Part shown: one piece after another, positions 41,891 through 54,338 of the stretch | Numbering within the stretch: position 1 is the first letter of the stretch | Layout: every line of letters starts with the position of its first letter | Assembly (NCBI GenBank): GCA_964030785.1 | Contig: OZ034979.1 | Location: forward strand, 6,381,423 to 6,445,422 | Length of the DNA stretch: 64,000 nucleotides | Direction of reading: 5' to 3' | DNA from: Siderastrea siderea | Taxonomy: Eukaryota > Cnidaria > Anthozoa > Scleractinia > Rhizangiidae | Program-made: the position numbers and the translations under genes | The notes under the pieces: generated by a model | Database searches by the model: none | What the model was told of the DNA's origin: nothing | Seen by the model: only the letters and a program-made list of their open reading frames with translations

Positions 41891-43065
41891 ACAATAGTAA
41901 TGTGGACAGTCAGGGCCGGAGGTGTGGCCGCGAGGGACCTGGATCATGGACCGTGTGAGAACCAGGTTAGGCCGGAGTCAAACATGACTCGACTTCAGCA
42001 AGGTTTAGGGACTTCAACATCGTTTGGGGAATAGAATAATAAGATGCGTTTTTATCTCGTTCATCATCGACGATTTTAAATTACTTGCAAAAGGGTACAA
42101 AGTAAAGTGTGCCCGGGATCGACCAACAGGGGCGGATCCAAGCATATCCATTCGATAAACGGGGCTTCAGACTTAAGATTTCGTCAAAAGCCAAAGAATG
42201 GTAGCTCAGCTTTAACAAAAAATCGATAAGATTTCCTCAGTAAATGTGGTGATTTATTTCGTTTCATTCTTTTCTGTACTTTGAGTGCGTTTGATCATTT
42301 CAAACTCAAAAAGACAAGTTCAGTTACGAAGGATGGGTAAGACGTCCGAATCCCTGGACCCCCACTTCTACATCCGTCTGCCGCTAGCCGAAGGCCAACT
42401 GAGGATATGAATTATTTACTTTTGAGTTAATTACAAAAATAACTTCAGCTCAAACTTTTTTTTTTTATTTTAGCAACCATGGTGACTTGTACTTCAATCT
42501 TTTCCCAAAATAAAACAACCCCATATGATTTCCTGCTGAAGTGTAAAGTCCGTTTTTATGAAGTAGAAAATGGCCAGTTCAGCAATTCATCTTGCACTAT
42601 TCGGCGCTAAAAATTAGTGATATTTATCACAAAGAGCCTTGTCTTTTCGTTTGGCTTGCAATTTCTGGACCGGGAGTCGTTGCATTTCTTGTCAAGTTTC
42701 CAAAGAATCTCAGTCACGAAGTCGTTTATTTTGACATATCATAGCGTGATATGTGAAGGCTCAAATGACTGTCGAGCTTTGATGAATGTTATTGGCTGGC
42801 AAAGATCAGGAGAGCGGACGAGCCACACATAGACAACCAAAATACTATAAAATAAATAATGCCAGCAACACGTATGAATGTCATGCGAACATCACGTCAA
42901 TGAACCAGGTTCGTACAAGTTGTAACAGAGAAACCGTCCCTGCCTCTTTATTTTGATATGTATGGATGCGTCAACGTTTGAAAGTCTGTTGGGATAAACA
43001 CGAGGCCGTATTTACCGCGGACTACAGTGACGTGTGTGTATGGGGAGTTCTTACACGAGACAGAC
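41891..43065. other. 5' flank of the FN3-NYN gene, no gene recognised
   Basis: No domain-bearing frame. The last few hundred bases must include the promoter of the gene starting at 43066. No TATA box is obvious. Confidence 0.4.
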
Positions 43066-46000
43066 ATGTTTGTGCTGAGTTTTCTCGTCTTGCTTCTCGC
43101 AGAGCCAGACACTGGAGAAGGTAAGAATCAAAAACCTTGTTTTGTCTTTCGAAGCACACTTAAAAACTATATATACACAGGTATATAGATAGCGCAAGCA
43201 AGATCAATGTGGGAATTTTAACCCCGTAGTATAAGATCTCCTGAGGGTTGAGGTTGAAAGTTGATGCCAGTTTTGTCTGGGAATTTACATTTAAGACTGC
43301 AAAGCTTTCCCCTTACCACATCAAATTTATGCTTATTTTGCTACCCGGTTGAAGACTTGAATACGTAAAATACTTTTTCAAACTCACGGCCTCGCGTGCC
43401 ATATGGAAATAAACGGCATCACGCTACCCCGCCCCCCCCCCCCCCCCCCCATCCAATCCTTCCCCGCCAGAATAACTCTTTTAGAACTTTAAAAAATTGT
43501 GAAGTCTCCGTAGGGAAAACTGGGAGAAGCAAACAGCTCCACAAAAAAATGGTGCCCGGTTCAATAGCTTTCAACTGAGAGGTCACACTTCTTAAAATTT
43601 CAATGATCAGAACTAACAACCCCTGAACACAACAAACGATACCACAGGAACTCTCAATTTGAAAATTTCATTTACAAATTCTTAACTTGGAGCCACCACG
43701 GTACATCATAACAAACAGCACTACAAGAAAGTACTGCTTTCATTCGAATGATCACACCTTAGGGTATTTGCACAAACGAAAAATGTTTTGAACGGTACGG
43801 GGACTCAAGACAACTCGGTTCGGGGAACCCGCTGTCTATACACCTCTGTTTTCTGCCACATCTGAAGAAGTTGCCATATCATTTTTCAGTGACCCATTTT
43901 AACGAACAATAGTTAAAGTTCGCTTGTCATAGCCCTCATGCATACAAGACCCATTTGTTTTGCAAGTGTCATGTCATGTTAAAGACTATATTTCATTCTC
44001 AAAATATCCAACAAATCAACTGAATTAACAGCAAAAAGGCTAAATTCAATGAAGAGATCGAGGACCTTTCTATCATTTCTGCTGTTTCATTTTAATCTCT
44101 TGAATTTGGCAAACGTCTTAAATTGCCTGTTAATCTTGGTGCCATCTGCTTACTTCTCAATTCACAAAGGAAGAAATTTGGTGCAAGTCACAACTGGGTC
44201 ACAGGTCACCCAATCCACTCACTTCAATCTGGTTATTTCCTCGCCGGAAATAGTGCAAAACGAGGCCATCTAAACTCTCATAACAACAAAATTTCCCCGG
44301 AAAGATTGAGACTTTTTAGTTGCACCACCTTATCTGAGCATAAATGCAAAGTCCAGTATTAATAATCAAGTTATGATATTATGCAAGGACTTGATTTTGC
44401 AACCACTGTCCACTGTCCAACAAACATACACTCCCATTCACGTACTCCAGACATGTGGCATGGGCTTCCTGTTTTGGGTCCTGAAGGGGAAAGGAAACAG
44501 GTCTCCCATTTTCCAGCCAAAGTTTTTCCAAATCCCACTTCCCAATTCTAATTTTGACAGAATCTCATTCCCAGTGGCAGTTTCCCACAAGCGACATCCC
44601 AGTCTCAGTGCTTCAAATCCCATTTCCCAGCACAAAAAATAGGCAGTCTAGTTCCCATTTTACCCCTTCAGGACCCTCAATATTGCGACAGTGTTATTGA
44701 GGTGCGGAATTAAAGAAAGAGCCTTTGACATTGAAGACAGTGCCTTAAGTTTTTAAATTTATACTAACTGTCTGATTGTACATGTAGGTGTTAGGTCCCC
44801 AGAAAGGCCAGTTGTCCCAAATGTCACAGCTCTCAGTTCAACTGAGATCCGTATCACATGGTGTCGAGTGAACTCCAACAAAGTGGAGATCGATCACTAT
44901 GAGCTATTTATAGACACAGAGTTGGAATATTCTGGAATAGATGTGATGTACATAGCCAAGAGGCTCAAGCCATGGTCATGGTATGAGGTCAAGTTGAGGG
45001 CATGTGGCTTCTCTCCCGGGTCGTGCTCTCCATTTTCAAGACCTGCTCTGGTCAAGACCTTGAGAGATGGTAGGTGCATAGGTAAAGGTGCTATTAGAGA
45101 GTTAGACAACAGGAAGGTATGGGAAGAGGACGACCCAGGGGGTGGTGGTGAGGGGGAGCTGTACCCATCCCAATCCTCAATCTGAACCTGTCCATGTCCA
45201 TGTCAAATTATCATGCACTAGCAGCTGGCCCCCGTTGTTCAGAGGCCAGATAACTTTAACCGCTGGTTAAACTGTTATCAAGCAGATAAATGCACTCCAA
45301 ATTTATCCACTTGATGGTGATTTATCCAGCAGATAAAGCTATCCACCCTTTGGACAACCGGGCCCTGATCATTTAATTTGGCAACAGCAATAACGTTACC
45401 AAAATGTATCAACTTAAGTTTCCATGGCAAACCAACTCTAGAATTTATGCTACAGTGCTTGTTGAGGACCTTTTAATTAGGTTGCATTAAGGATGGTGCC
45501 TCCTAATACAGATGTATTTTTGCAAAGGTTATGACTATGGGGGAAAAGTAGATCGTAGCAAGGGTTATTAGAATCCAAAAAGGAAAAATGTGGGTAACCA
45601 CGCATTTTTCAGCGATAATTAAGGAACCATAATTCTAAAAAAGCGTAAAAATACAAAGAATGTATGGCAATTTCTTTCCAAATTTAAGCTCAATTATCTC
45701 TGAAAAATGCATGGTTACCCTCAATTTTCTTTGTGGATTCTGATAGCCCTTGCTGAGATCTTCTTTTTCCACATAGTCATAAACCACGCAAAAATATTGT
45801 TGTATTAGTGGGCAAATTCCTTAAGAAACCCAAATATCCCGAGATGCGCAGAACGTATGCGCAGTAACAAAAGGAGGCACCGTCCTTAATTTTATTGTTC
45901 TTTCAGGTGACAACACAACTACAGTGATTGAGTCAGGTGTGACCATATTCAAAGTTATTGTTGTACCCACATACATGTTCATCTTGGGAATGATAGCAGG

Positions 46001-49000
46001 AGTACTGGCCATTTCATTTGTTCTTATATGGAGGTATTGTCATTCTTGTGTCTTTTGTTTGTAACTACTTCAGAGAGTAACCTTCATAACCAGGGACGTA
46101 ACAATGTTGCTGACTAATCGCACGAACACTCAATTAGCTTAGACTAACATCTTCAACCAACAACACTTTTTGCACTTGACTCTGAAGATGCATCTTCTTG
46201 GGCACGTTTTGCTGTTCACCGATATCACAATTAGTCTTTTAAAGAGGAGTGGGATAAGGAGGTTCTTCCATTCTTGTCCCACTAGTCCCAGGCCACTAGG
46301 GGGAGTGGGAAGTTTCCCCCAGGGAACTTCTCACTTCCCACACTGCCTTTTGTTTCCTGTCCCTATTTCCTTGCTCTCTTAGTTGCTGCCCCTTTTCCGT
46401 TGGTTGCTTACCCCATGTTCTAATGAATATTCTCATCTGGAAGAATGAGTGGTTTTCAAATGAGTGTTGTAAAACCAAAATCAACGCAATCATTCTGCCC
46501 ATCACAACAGGTGCACAAAAAAAAGACAATAAACAATCAGAACGTGAGACAAATAAGAGACTGGTGTCAAGTGTGGGAAAACGTATTAGTAAGTCATGAT
46601 TTGTTTTGGTTCTGATTGGCTGAAAATTAAAGTGACACAAGTTAGTTTGTTTTTAAATAATCAGGTGCTAAGAAAGCAAAACCAAAGCAGAGTTAAATGC
46701 AAACTACTTTGCACATTCAACTAAAAACTGCTCCAAAAAAATAAAGAGACTTAAGCCAAATCCACAGATCGGAGTGAAATGAAAAGAAATCTAATAAATA
46801 AAGAACCTCAGGGTAAAGAAATGGTTACAGAAAGTATCAAATTTACCTTAAAAATTAAGTCTGATATTATGCTTGTTGTTTTCAAGGTATCTTCAATGCA
46901 TGGACCTATCTGGGGGATCTGCATTTGAACTGCCACAATACCTAACAACTGCAAACAAGGAACAGTACAGTGCCTTGATCACACAACAACCACCAGACCT
47001 TGGAAACAATCCTTTGAGCAGTTTGGAGAGCACACCTTATTTCACAAAAGCTGCTCCAGTTGACAATACAGAGTCACACTACCTTGAAATAGTACCCAGC
47101 AAAGTTGAAAACCTCAGTGAAGAAAACAGAATTACCTTTGTTGATTACCTTTCTCCAAGTCTGTATTTAATGAGTTCAGCAGGCAAAGGGCAGGGACTCC
47201 TTCCTAAAGAACAAGCTGAACTTCACATGGAAAGTGGACATTCTGAGACAGCTTACAAAAACTACTCTCAAACTGAGAATCTGAAAGATGATGGCATGTC
47301 TTCTTTGAATGAGATTGACAATAAAGATCACAAAGAAACAGGATGTGGAAGAGACAAGAGTCTTTTTCAGTTACATGAAAGAACTGAAGTTTTAACAAAG
47401 TCCACACCGACAAATAACAACGTAACAACACCACTGTGTCAGGCATTTACAGAACAACCTGCAAACAGTTTGGAGGCGTCCTACAAAGGCAGTGGCCTTT
47501 TCCAATCCCCTTCACCGATGTATGATTCAACATCTGATTTACAATCACATTTCATTGATCAGGAAGTAACAACAGGTGTTAAGACACACTCCTCTTTATT
47601 CCCTAATGACGGAATGGTGGTTGCCATTGACAACAGCAATATTTACATAGGTGCACAAGAATGTGCAAGCATGGTCAATGCTGGAGATCGCAAGCGACAT
47701 GTGCGAGTTAAGCTGCAAAACCTGGTCAGAATTCTTGAAAAGGAAAGGATGAAGATCAGAGGATTTGCTTGCGGATCCAGTCCCCCTGCAACAGAGTATG
47801 TCTGGGAAGTTTACAGGTAAACGAGGGACTGGTAAAGAATTGCTATATTGTATCAGCCTTTGAATTCCCAAATTTGGTATAATGTGTTGTTCCACAAAAT
47901 ATTCTTACTCCCCAAACGGAGAGTTTTTTTGGTTTGAACCCCCACCACTCTGGAAATTCCAGTTTGGGCTCATGCTTTCCTTTAAAATTTTGGCCTTTCA
48001 GACACCCCTCCTCCTTGGAATTTCCAGTGACCCTCTGTGGTGGGGGTATGGATATTTTCTCGAACCACACAATAGAGAAAAAATGTTTCCAGGATAAAAG
48101 TATTACCAGGCTAGGGGTTCAGACTGCCAGTACCAAACCTTAGTTTCTCTAAAAACAACAGTACTAAATTGTACTTCCTTCGGAATTACAATTGCAGGGT
48201 TTTAATAACCACATTTTTGACACAATTCATTTTTATCCATCTGTATAATTGTGTTTTTATGAACTGTCAGGCGCTTGGGCTATGTAGTTGATTTGGAGGA
48301 CAGAAGAGGGAAAGATGAGCAAAGAGTAGATGAAGGTCTCCACCTGTGGATTTATAAGGTGATTATTCTGCACTTCTAAGGAATAATACACTAATAACAT
48401 CAACAAGCATGTTCCTCTTCACCATACATTTCTCAGAGTATAAGAATCTTATACTCTGACGAGAATCTTGGCAATCATTTCCTTTATTTTCATGAAATGT
48501 ATGTTTAATCTCATAGCAATACTATAAGGGGCAATTAGATACTTATCACCAATGAGGCTTAAAGGGCTGAATGATACTATTGCTTATTACTATTGCTTGT
48601 ATTTAGGCCTTGTGTGAGCTGCCTCCTGGGGTACTGGTACTCGCTACAGGGGATGGAATGAAAGGCAAATCAGAATGCGACACAAGTTTTCCCAGATGCG
48701 CCGTGACAGCACTGGAAAGAGGATGGACTGTTGAAGTGTACTCATGGAAACACAGTTTGAGCAGTGAGTGGATCAAACTCACTAAAAAGCATCCTGAAAG
48801 ACTGACAATCAACTACCTTGACAGGTAAGAATTCACACTTGAACTCCTATTTTTATAGGCGTTCAAAGCTAGATTCACCTTGAACAGCACAGTAACTAGC
48901 ACCACAGGAAAGCACTGCTCAGTAGCTTTCATTGAATGGTTATACTTCAGGATTTCATCCACAGGCTCAAAAGTTAGAACCACCTTGTACAGCATATTAA

Positions 49001-49769
49001 ATAGCGCCAAAGGAAAGTACTGCTCAGTAGCTTTCATTTGAATGGTCACACTTTAGGATTTCATCCACAGACTCAAAAGTTAGAACCACCTTGTACAGCA
49101 AAATGAACAGCACCAAAAGAAAGTTCTGCTCAATAGCTTTCACTTAAATGTCACACTTAAGGATTTCATCCACAGACTCAAAATGTGGTGCGCCTTTGTA
49201 CTGCAAAATACACAACACCAAAGGAAAGTACTGCTCAAAAGCTTTCACTTAAATGGCCACACTTTAGGATTTCATCCACAGACTCAAAACTTAACGCCAC
49301 TTTGTACAGAAAAATAAACAGAATTTTATCCACAGATTCAAAAGTAAGAACCACATGCACCTTGTACAGCATAATAAACAGCACCAGAGGAAAGAACTGC
49401 TCAGTAGCGTTTATTTGGATGGTTGTACTTTGCAAATTAATCCACAGACTGAAGTCAAAACCTTGCAGAGCATTTAATTAACAGCCCCACAGGAGAGCAC
49501 TAGTACTGTTCAATGGCTGTCATATTTTGAACAAAAACTGTTCAAATGAAAAACTGTTTTTCTTTGGGATTTCATCCACGTTCACTCAAGGTTTCTTTCT
49601 GGGAAGGAAAGGAGTAATTTTTAAGTGTCAACAAAGTCTCCTGTGCAATAAGTGCATATTAATTTTTTTTTGTTTTTCCAGGTATGTCAATTATATCACC
49701 TTTGTGGATGGAAAATATGGGAGAAAATGTTCTCCACTGCCGTATGAAACAGAAGTCTTGAAAACATAA
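43066..49769 (+). CDS. Predicted membrane receptor with FN3 ectodomain and cytoplasmic NYN ribonuclease domain
   Basis: Seven exons join in frame to 595 residues: 43066-43120, 44788-45069, 45907-46033, 46887-47816, 48271-48358, 48607-48824, 49682-49769. Residues 1-12 are a hydrophobic signal peptide (MFVLSFLVLLLA). About 24-110 is one fibronectin type III domain (ITWCRVNSNKVEIDHYELF, WYEVKLRACG, SPFSRPALVKT). About 129-154 is a transmembrane helix ending in LIWR. About 155-395 is a low-complexity cytoplasmic linker with tyrosine motifs (Y182 YSAL, Y220 YLEI, Y242 YLSP, Y281 YSQT). About 396-575 is an NYN/PIN-like domain with IDNSN (D403), RVDEGL (D485), ATGDG (D510) and a further acidic residue near D519, as expected for metal-dependent RNases of the N4BP1/LabA/YacP superfamily. 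The NYN fold is split by introns, so it was not added by recent retroposition. Substrate, ligand and name are unknown. Confidence 0.85.
43610..43765. repeat. Decayed ~105-bp satellite copy
   Basis: ACTACAAGAAAGTACTGC, TACATCATAACAAACAGCAC and CACACCTTAGG match the satellite at 2320-3271. It lies in intron 1 of the FN3-NYN gene, after a poly-C run at 43430-43450. Confidence 0.65.
45228..45366. mobile_element. GGCCCC...GTTGTTC MITE, copy 3
   Basis: Ends TGGCCCCCGTTGTTCAGAGG and CCTTTGGACAACCGGGCCC with palindromic interior (ATTTATCCACTTGATGG, TGATTTATCCAGCAG). In intron 2 of the FN3-NYN gene. Confidence 0.75.
45487..45892. mobile_element. TTAA-flanked foldback element in the FN3-NYN gene
   Basis: Ends TTAAGGATGGTGCCTCCT and AGGAGGCACCGTCCTTAA are inverted repeats, both with TTAA at the outer edge. 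The interior pairs over long distances (GGGTAACCACGCATTTTTC with GAAAAATGCATGGTTACCC). I recognise this as a widespread cnidarian palindromic repeat. It ends 14 bases before exon 3, so it supplies the sequence right up to the acceptor. Confidence 0.85.
47883..48072. mobile_element. GATATTTTCT MITE, copy 2
   Basis: Ends TGTGTTGTTCCACAAAATAT and ATATTTTCTCGAACCACACA. Sister of the copy at 35197 and lies in intron 4 of the FN3-NYN gene, within the interval that splits the NYN domain. Confidence 0.8.
48870..49500. repeat. ~105-bp satellite array inside the FN3-NYN gene
   Basis: Six units with CTGCTCAGTAGCTTTC or a variant, GGATTTCATCCACAGAC and CACCTTGTACAGCA, in intron 6. The same satellite flanks the fibrinogen cluster at 2.3-3.3 kb, so it is dispersed and is not tied to one gene family. 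Confidence 0.9.
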
Positions 49770-50222
49770 CTCAATGCAAAAATGAAAAGTGGCAGGAAAT
49801 TGAGCCAATCATATAACCTAAAATGCAGCTGGAATGCGAAGCTACACACCATGATAAATTATGTTAGCTGCATGTAAATGCTTTAAGCTTTTTCTATGTA
49901 AGCTGTCAAGTGTAATGAGCTATGGTTTCATGAAAGAACTAAATCTTGTCAGTTCTGTTCTAGAAAACTGAAAATTGAAAACATTTTCTGAGACTGCAAA
50001 ATCGATTTCAATGGAAAACGTAAGGAATTCGTGTTCACTTAAGATTAGACATGGTGCCTTTAGAGATGTAGAAAAAATGCAGAAAGGATTGTAATATTAC
50101 CTTGCAAAGAATGTTCTATCGCATTAAGATGTAACTTTACTTAAAGTATTTCACATACATGTATTAGATGTGTATTGATTTTTAAAAAGCCTTGAGTGGT
50201 GTTATGTGAAACAGAAAGCATT

Positions 50223-50228
50223 AATAAA
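50223..50228 (+). terminator. FN3-NYN gene polyadenylation signal
   Basis: AATAAA in TTAATAAAAG, 454 bases past the stop codon. It is the first canonical signal after the gene. Confidence 0.65.
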
Positions 50229-50279
50229 AGTTCTTTTGAAGATAAATCTTCTTCATGAACCTGTCTGTGACTACAGATC

Positions 50280-50900
50280 TTTTCTCTTAGGTAAGACATA
50301 ATTTACTTCCCTTCAGTGTCCCCCTCCCAACCCCACCCCAAAGGAATGCATCTTACCCAGTACAAAGATCCACGTCCCATGTTCTCCCACTCTGTGGTCT
50401 GGCAACTTACCAACTACGCTAATTCCCTGAGACACTATTCAATCAGAAGATTTTCCCCCACCCAAACCCAACGCCTCCTCTAGCATAATTATTGTTCCAA
50501 TACCCACATAGTCTGGCAACTTAACAACTGAGTTAATTCCCTGGGAGACTATTCTATCGGAAAATTACTCCCCCCCTCCCCCATACCCACCCCCTCCTCC
50601 AACATATTGTTTCAATACCCAGTGCTTTCAATAAGCACCAACGGCTGACGAAAGTGCCAGCTATTTCACTCCGAGAAGTTGGCTACTTTCCCCTCTAACT
50701 GAAGAAGTAAAAGAAAGATTCTTTCAGACCCCTTGTTGATACAGTCGGTTACCAGCTGCCTACTTCAAAGTTTATTGAACCCCTGGAATACCTTTAAAGA
50801 ACCCCTGGAATACCTTTAAGTCTGGCAACTTACCAACTGAGCTGATTCCCTGGGACACTATTTAATCAGAAGGAAAACCTGGGTAAACAGTTGACCACTC
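50280..50900 (-). repeat. tRNA-like SINE fragments, three partial copies
   Basis: On the minus strand AATCAGCTCAGTTGGTAAG (near 50840-50822) resembles a tRNA A box. The plus-strand word GGCAACTTACCAACT with CCCTGGGA recurs near 50400, 50515 and 50822. No complete tRNA fold. Most likely repeated SINE heads. Confidence 0.5.
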
Positions 50901-51517
50901 GGCTTGAGCAACAACAAAGAAAGCTGCAGCAGAAATTGAGCCAAGGAGATAAACATACTACATTAACAAACTCCTAAGCATTTCACTTTTCTCTGAATTT
51001 TTATTGACAGTTCTATTTTGATTTCATGTTACATTTTCTGAGAAAAACACCAGTGTATTCAAGTCCTATTTTATGGAACAAGTCTAAACAAAACAACAAG
51101 GGGATGGATTCCTCTAAAACAAACTTTGTTTGTATGAACATGACAGTTTTGCACCTGATTATCACCCTTAATATGTTCTCAGTACCACATGGCAACAAGT
51201 GGACATTTTGTAAAGTTTCTGTATGTTATTACCAACTTTGCCTCACTATTGACTCATACATACAATGTAAATCAATTTCTTTCCATTCATTTTTTTAATA
51301 TTATTAACATGTCGTTTAGTGTGTAAAATAAGTGGTGTTTGGGGGAAAAGTTGCATCATCTAGAAATTATATGGCAAAACAGTGAGACAAAGTTAAAACT
51401 TGAGTTTATCATGTGCTAGGACAGTGACCCCACCTGAAGCAACCAATCTTCCAAACAGGTGTCATGTTATAAAATAATAATAATACTTATAACAATTATT
51501 AGAAAAATTTTAAACTA
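50901..51517. other. Intergenic DNA between convergent genes
   Basis: AT-rich gap between the 3' ends of the FN3-NYN gene and SRP14. No feature beyond small unsupported frames. It must hold the SRP14 polyadenylation site, which I cannot place with certainty. Confidence 0.5.
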
Positions 51518-54338
51518 TTACTGAGTTGCCTTAGACTTTTTAGCTTTACTCTTTTCTGTCCTCTTGTCTCTTTTCTTTAGATTGTCCATATTTGCTTTTA
51601 GTACATTTGCATATGCCTGCAAAGAAACAAAACAATGCACAACACTTTTATTTCATTTCCTTTCTTCACATCATTGACTGTCACAGTAGGATAGTAAAAG
51701 CAAAGCTGTACATGTAAGGTTGGTAGCCTTGCACCTAGAGGCCCTGTCAAGTGTGTACATACATGTATGTCCTAGTTTTGGGCACTTATCATGTCCCCAT
51801 CAGTTATTTTCCTAGAGACAGAAGTGGCAAATGGTCTAAATTAGGGTCGCACAAAATTTCATCTGAATTGTAAGCATCTCGCAGTCCCATTTTTCAAGCA
51901 ATTCTTTGTGTCTTGGAGTCTCGAATTTTTAGCAAAACAGTCTCAGAGTCTTGATTTTTTCAACCTAGCCATCTGAGGATCTCACAGTTTTTGCTAAGCC
52001 TCCTTAAGTTTTAACTTTTTAAAAGGCTGTAAAATGAATCTCTAAGTTCTGATGTGCTTACATAACATCTTTAGTTGCCTGAAAATGACCTAAGTCTTTT
52101 TGTCTTAAAAAGTTAAGGGCTTACATTTAGAAAACTCTAAAAGCTCTGCCTTGCAATTTAAAAATTGAAAGGTTCTCAGGCTCGTACAAGAAAACAATCA
52201 TCTCGCCATCTTGCAAAGTCTCCAATTTACCATTTGCCACCCCTAGTGGTCTTGTGTATGTTCTGACACTGTCGCAATAATTCATGGCACCAGTCTTGTC
52301 ATTTGTCACTATTTCATTTCATTCATGTTGTTGTTTCAACACTGTGTCCCTTGTCAGAAGTTACCCTAAGGGGGCCTCTACTCAGGACATAGACATTTCT
52401 AATAGCCAGTGCTACAGATGGTTTAATTCCAGCTTCTGTATCAAGAAAATAATGGACAGGAAGTTACTGGATTGAGGGGTTACCATAGGTACATGGATTT
52501 TTTGGTGCAACAATTTTCATTGACATGTATGTACTTGCCAGGAGAGCAACAACTCAACAGTCAAAACATTTAGCTTGTGAACCCACCTAACCCAGAGCAT
52601 GGAGGCTCTTTAGTAGTAATACCATAATTATTATGAAGCAAGTTTTATGATTTGCTCCTCAATTTATTTCGATAGCTTTACTGAACAATTTTCTGATTTT
52701 CTGAATCTAAGACACACTATGAGAATACAGCATTATCTTTTCCCAAGAACAAGTGCTTTTTAGAAGAATGACAAAATGAATGTTTGAATGTTTAGACTTA
52801 CCAGTTGAAACCTATTTACATCTTTTGCACTGACCTGTAAACAATAACATGTCTTGGTCTTACTAAATGTTTAAGGAGAGTGTTGAGCAGTCCTAGTAAT
52901 AATAATAATAATTTCAAAATTTGTAGCAAACTGGGAATCCCTTCAATACACTGGATAAAATAAATTTCAAACACCTGGGAACTAATTTACTTGAGGCACT
53001 GCTGTAATCCCAGATGCATGGAAGTCAACTGACTCATGTAAGCATTGATTTACCTGATTACTCAGATGTAGTCCTGTGAATGTGGTAAAAAAGATTGCCT
53101 GTTTTCTCTTACATGCAATCACCCCTTATCCCTCCTCACCCTTCCTTGCCCAAATGCTGGATTTTTCCTAATTGGTCTTGAAATTACTTATCGGCAATCA
53201 ACAGACTCTTGTCATACCTTGTGTACATTCCTGCCAGCTCAACAGAACAGTTACAGAGAGGTCTATCTATTTTATGATAGATTAATGCTCTAGTTTGTGA
53301 AATAAAATGTAGAATTGCATGTAGATCATCGCAGTGAAGGTGTTTCAACCTAAGCGGTTGAAAAGCGCAATACATGCTTGCTTATTTGAAATAAAATGTA
53401 TTAGGTCTTCTTCCCCATACCCACCCCTCTTTCTCGTCTGTAAAAAATATATAGATCCTGATCACAGGTAATGTTTTCTCAAGCTTGCAGATATCTTGGT
53501 ACATGATAGTATCCGCTACTTGACCAAGAGAGCAATTATAACAAGGATTCAACTTACCACTGTACTAAGTTTCTTTTTTCCATTAGTTGCCCTGAACAGA
53601 CATTTGCTTTCTCCTTCTTGTACATGTTCCACTGATGTTAATTTCTGTAGTTTTTTTGCACCTCGTGGTTTCGGTTTTGGCTTGGTCTGGCCATGGTCTT
53701 ACAAAAAAAAAGACATAAATAAATGGAAAGCATAAATGAGCCACTGTTTCAGTGGAAGATAGCTTCCAGCATAAACAGTGTAGTGAAGTCAGTGCCATAC
53801 AACAGGTCAAGTAAAGGAACAGTTCAAGTAAAGGAATTCCATATATAAATCAGCCCTGTCGAAATGAATTTGTATTAACAGGTAACATAATAGAAATAGT
53901 AGGCAGCTAGGACTGGGTTGAGTGATGGAAGCAAATTAAGTTGAAGTTGAATAGGTTGTAGTTGGAATGGTCAAAGTATTAAAAGATCTGAAAGATTTGG
54001 TTCACAACACGGTATCCTAGGAAACCGCTTTCGGGAAAATAGTCAAAAACCTTACATTAGCTTCAGACTTACATCTTTTCATCGTGATATTCACTGACCC
54101 TGACGTCCTTGTCTTTTGAAGAAGATGAGTAAGTTGGGTGAGAAACTAAAATACAAACACAACGACAACTTTAACTCGTATTTTTCTTGGTTCAGTATAG
54201 ACTAATACTGGAAGAAAAAAACGGAAAATGAAAAAATAAAAAGTGACTGATTTAGAGACTTGTTCTACCAAGAAGCTTAACGATATAATAGCTTTTAAAA
54301 GATAAAATTCTCACCCCATCGTTGTCTAATAGAACCAT
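51518..54338 (-). CDS. SRP14: Signal recognition particle 14 kDa subunit
   Basis: Five exons read right to left: 54338-54315, 54145-54073, 53697-53558, 52834-52802, 51616-51518. They join in frame to 122 residues. The protein begins MVLLDNDG, continues FLTQLTHLLQKTRTSGSVNI and TMKRYHGQTKPKPKPRG, then ESKCLFRATNGKKKLSTVVS, AKDVNRFQLAYANVLKANMD and NLKKRDKRTEKSKAKK. This follows human SRP14 nearly residue for residue, apart from a shorter C-terminal tail (122 against about 136 residues). The family pairs with SRP9 to bind the Alu domain of SRP RNA and cause elongation arrest in the cytosol. All junctions are GT/AG. The gene is head-to-head with COMMD7. Confidence 0.95.
51640..52790. other. SRP14 intron 4, no further gene
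   Basis: Contains a diffuse GTCTCG/AAGTTTT-type repeat stretch at about 51845-52240 but no coding or RNA feature that I can support. Confidence 0.4.

Noticed and set aside
44373..44642. 89-residue plus-strand frame upstream of the FN3 exon
   Set aside because: It is not joined by usable splice phase to the FN3 exon and contains a CCCATTTCCCAG-type repeat, so it is intronic noise.
46150..46215. Second hammerhead-like site (CTGAAGA on the plus strand)
   Set aside because: Only the CTGAAGA word is shared. No matching stem or GAAA follows.
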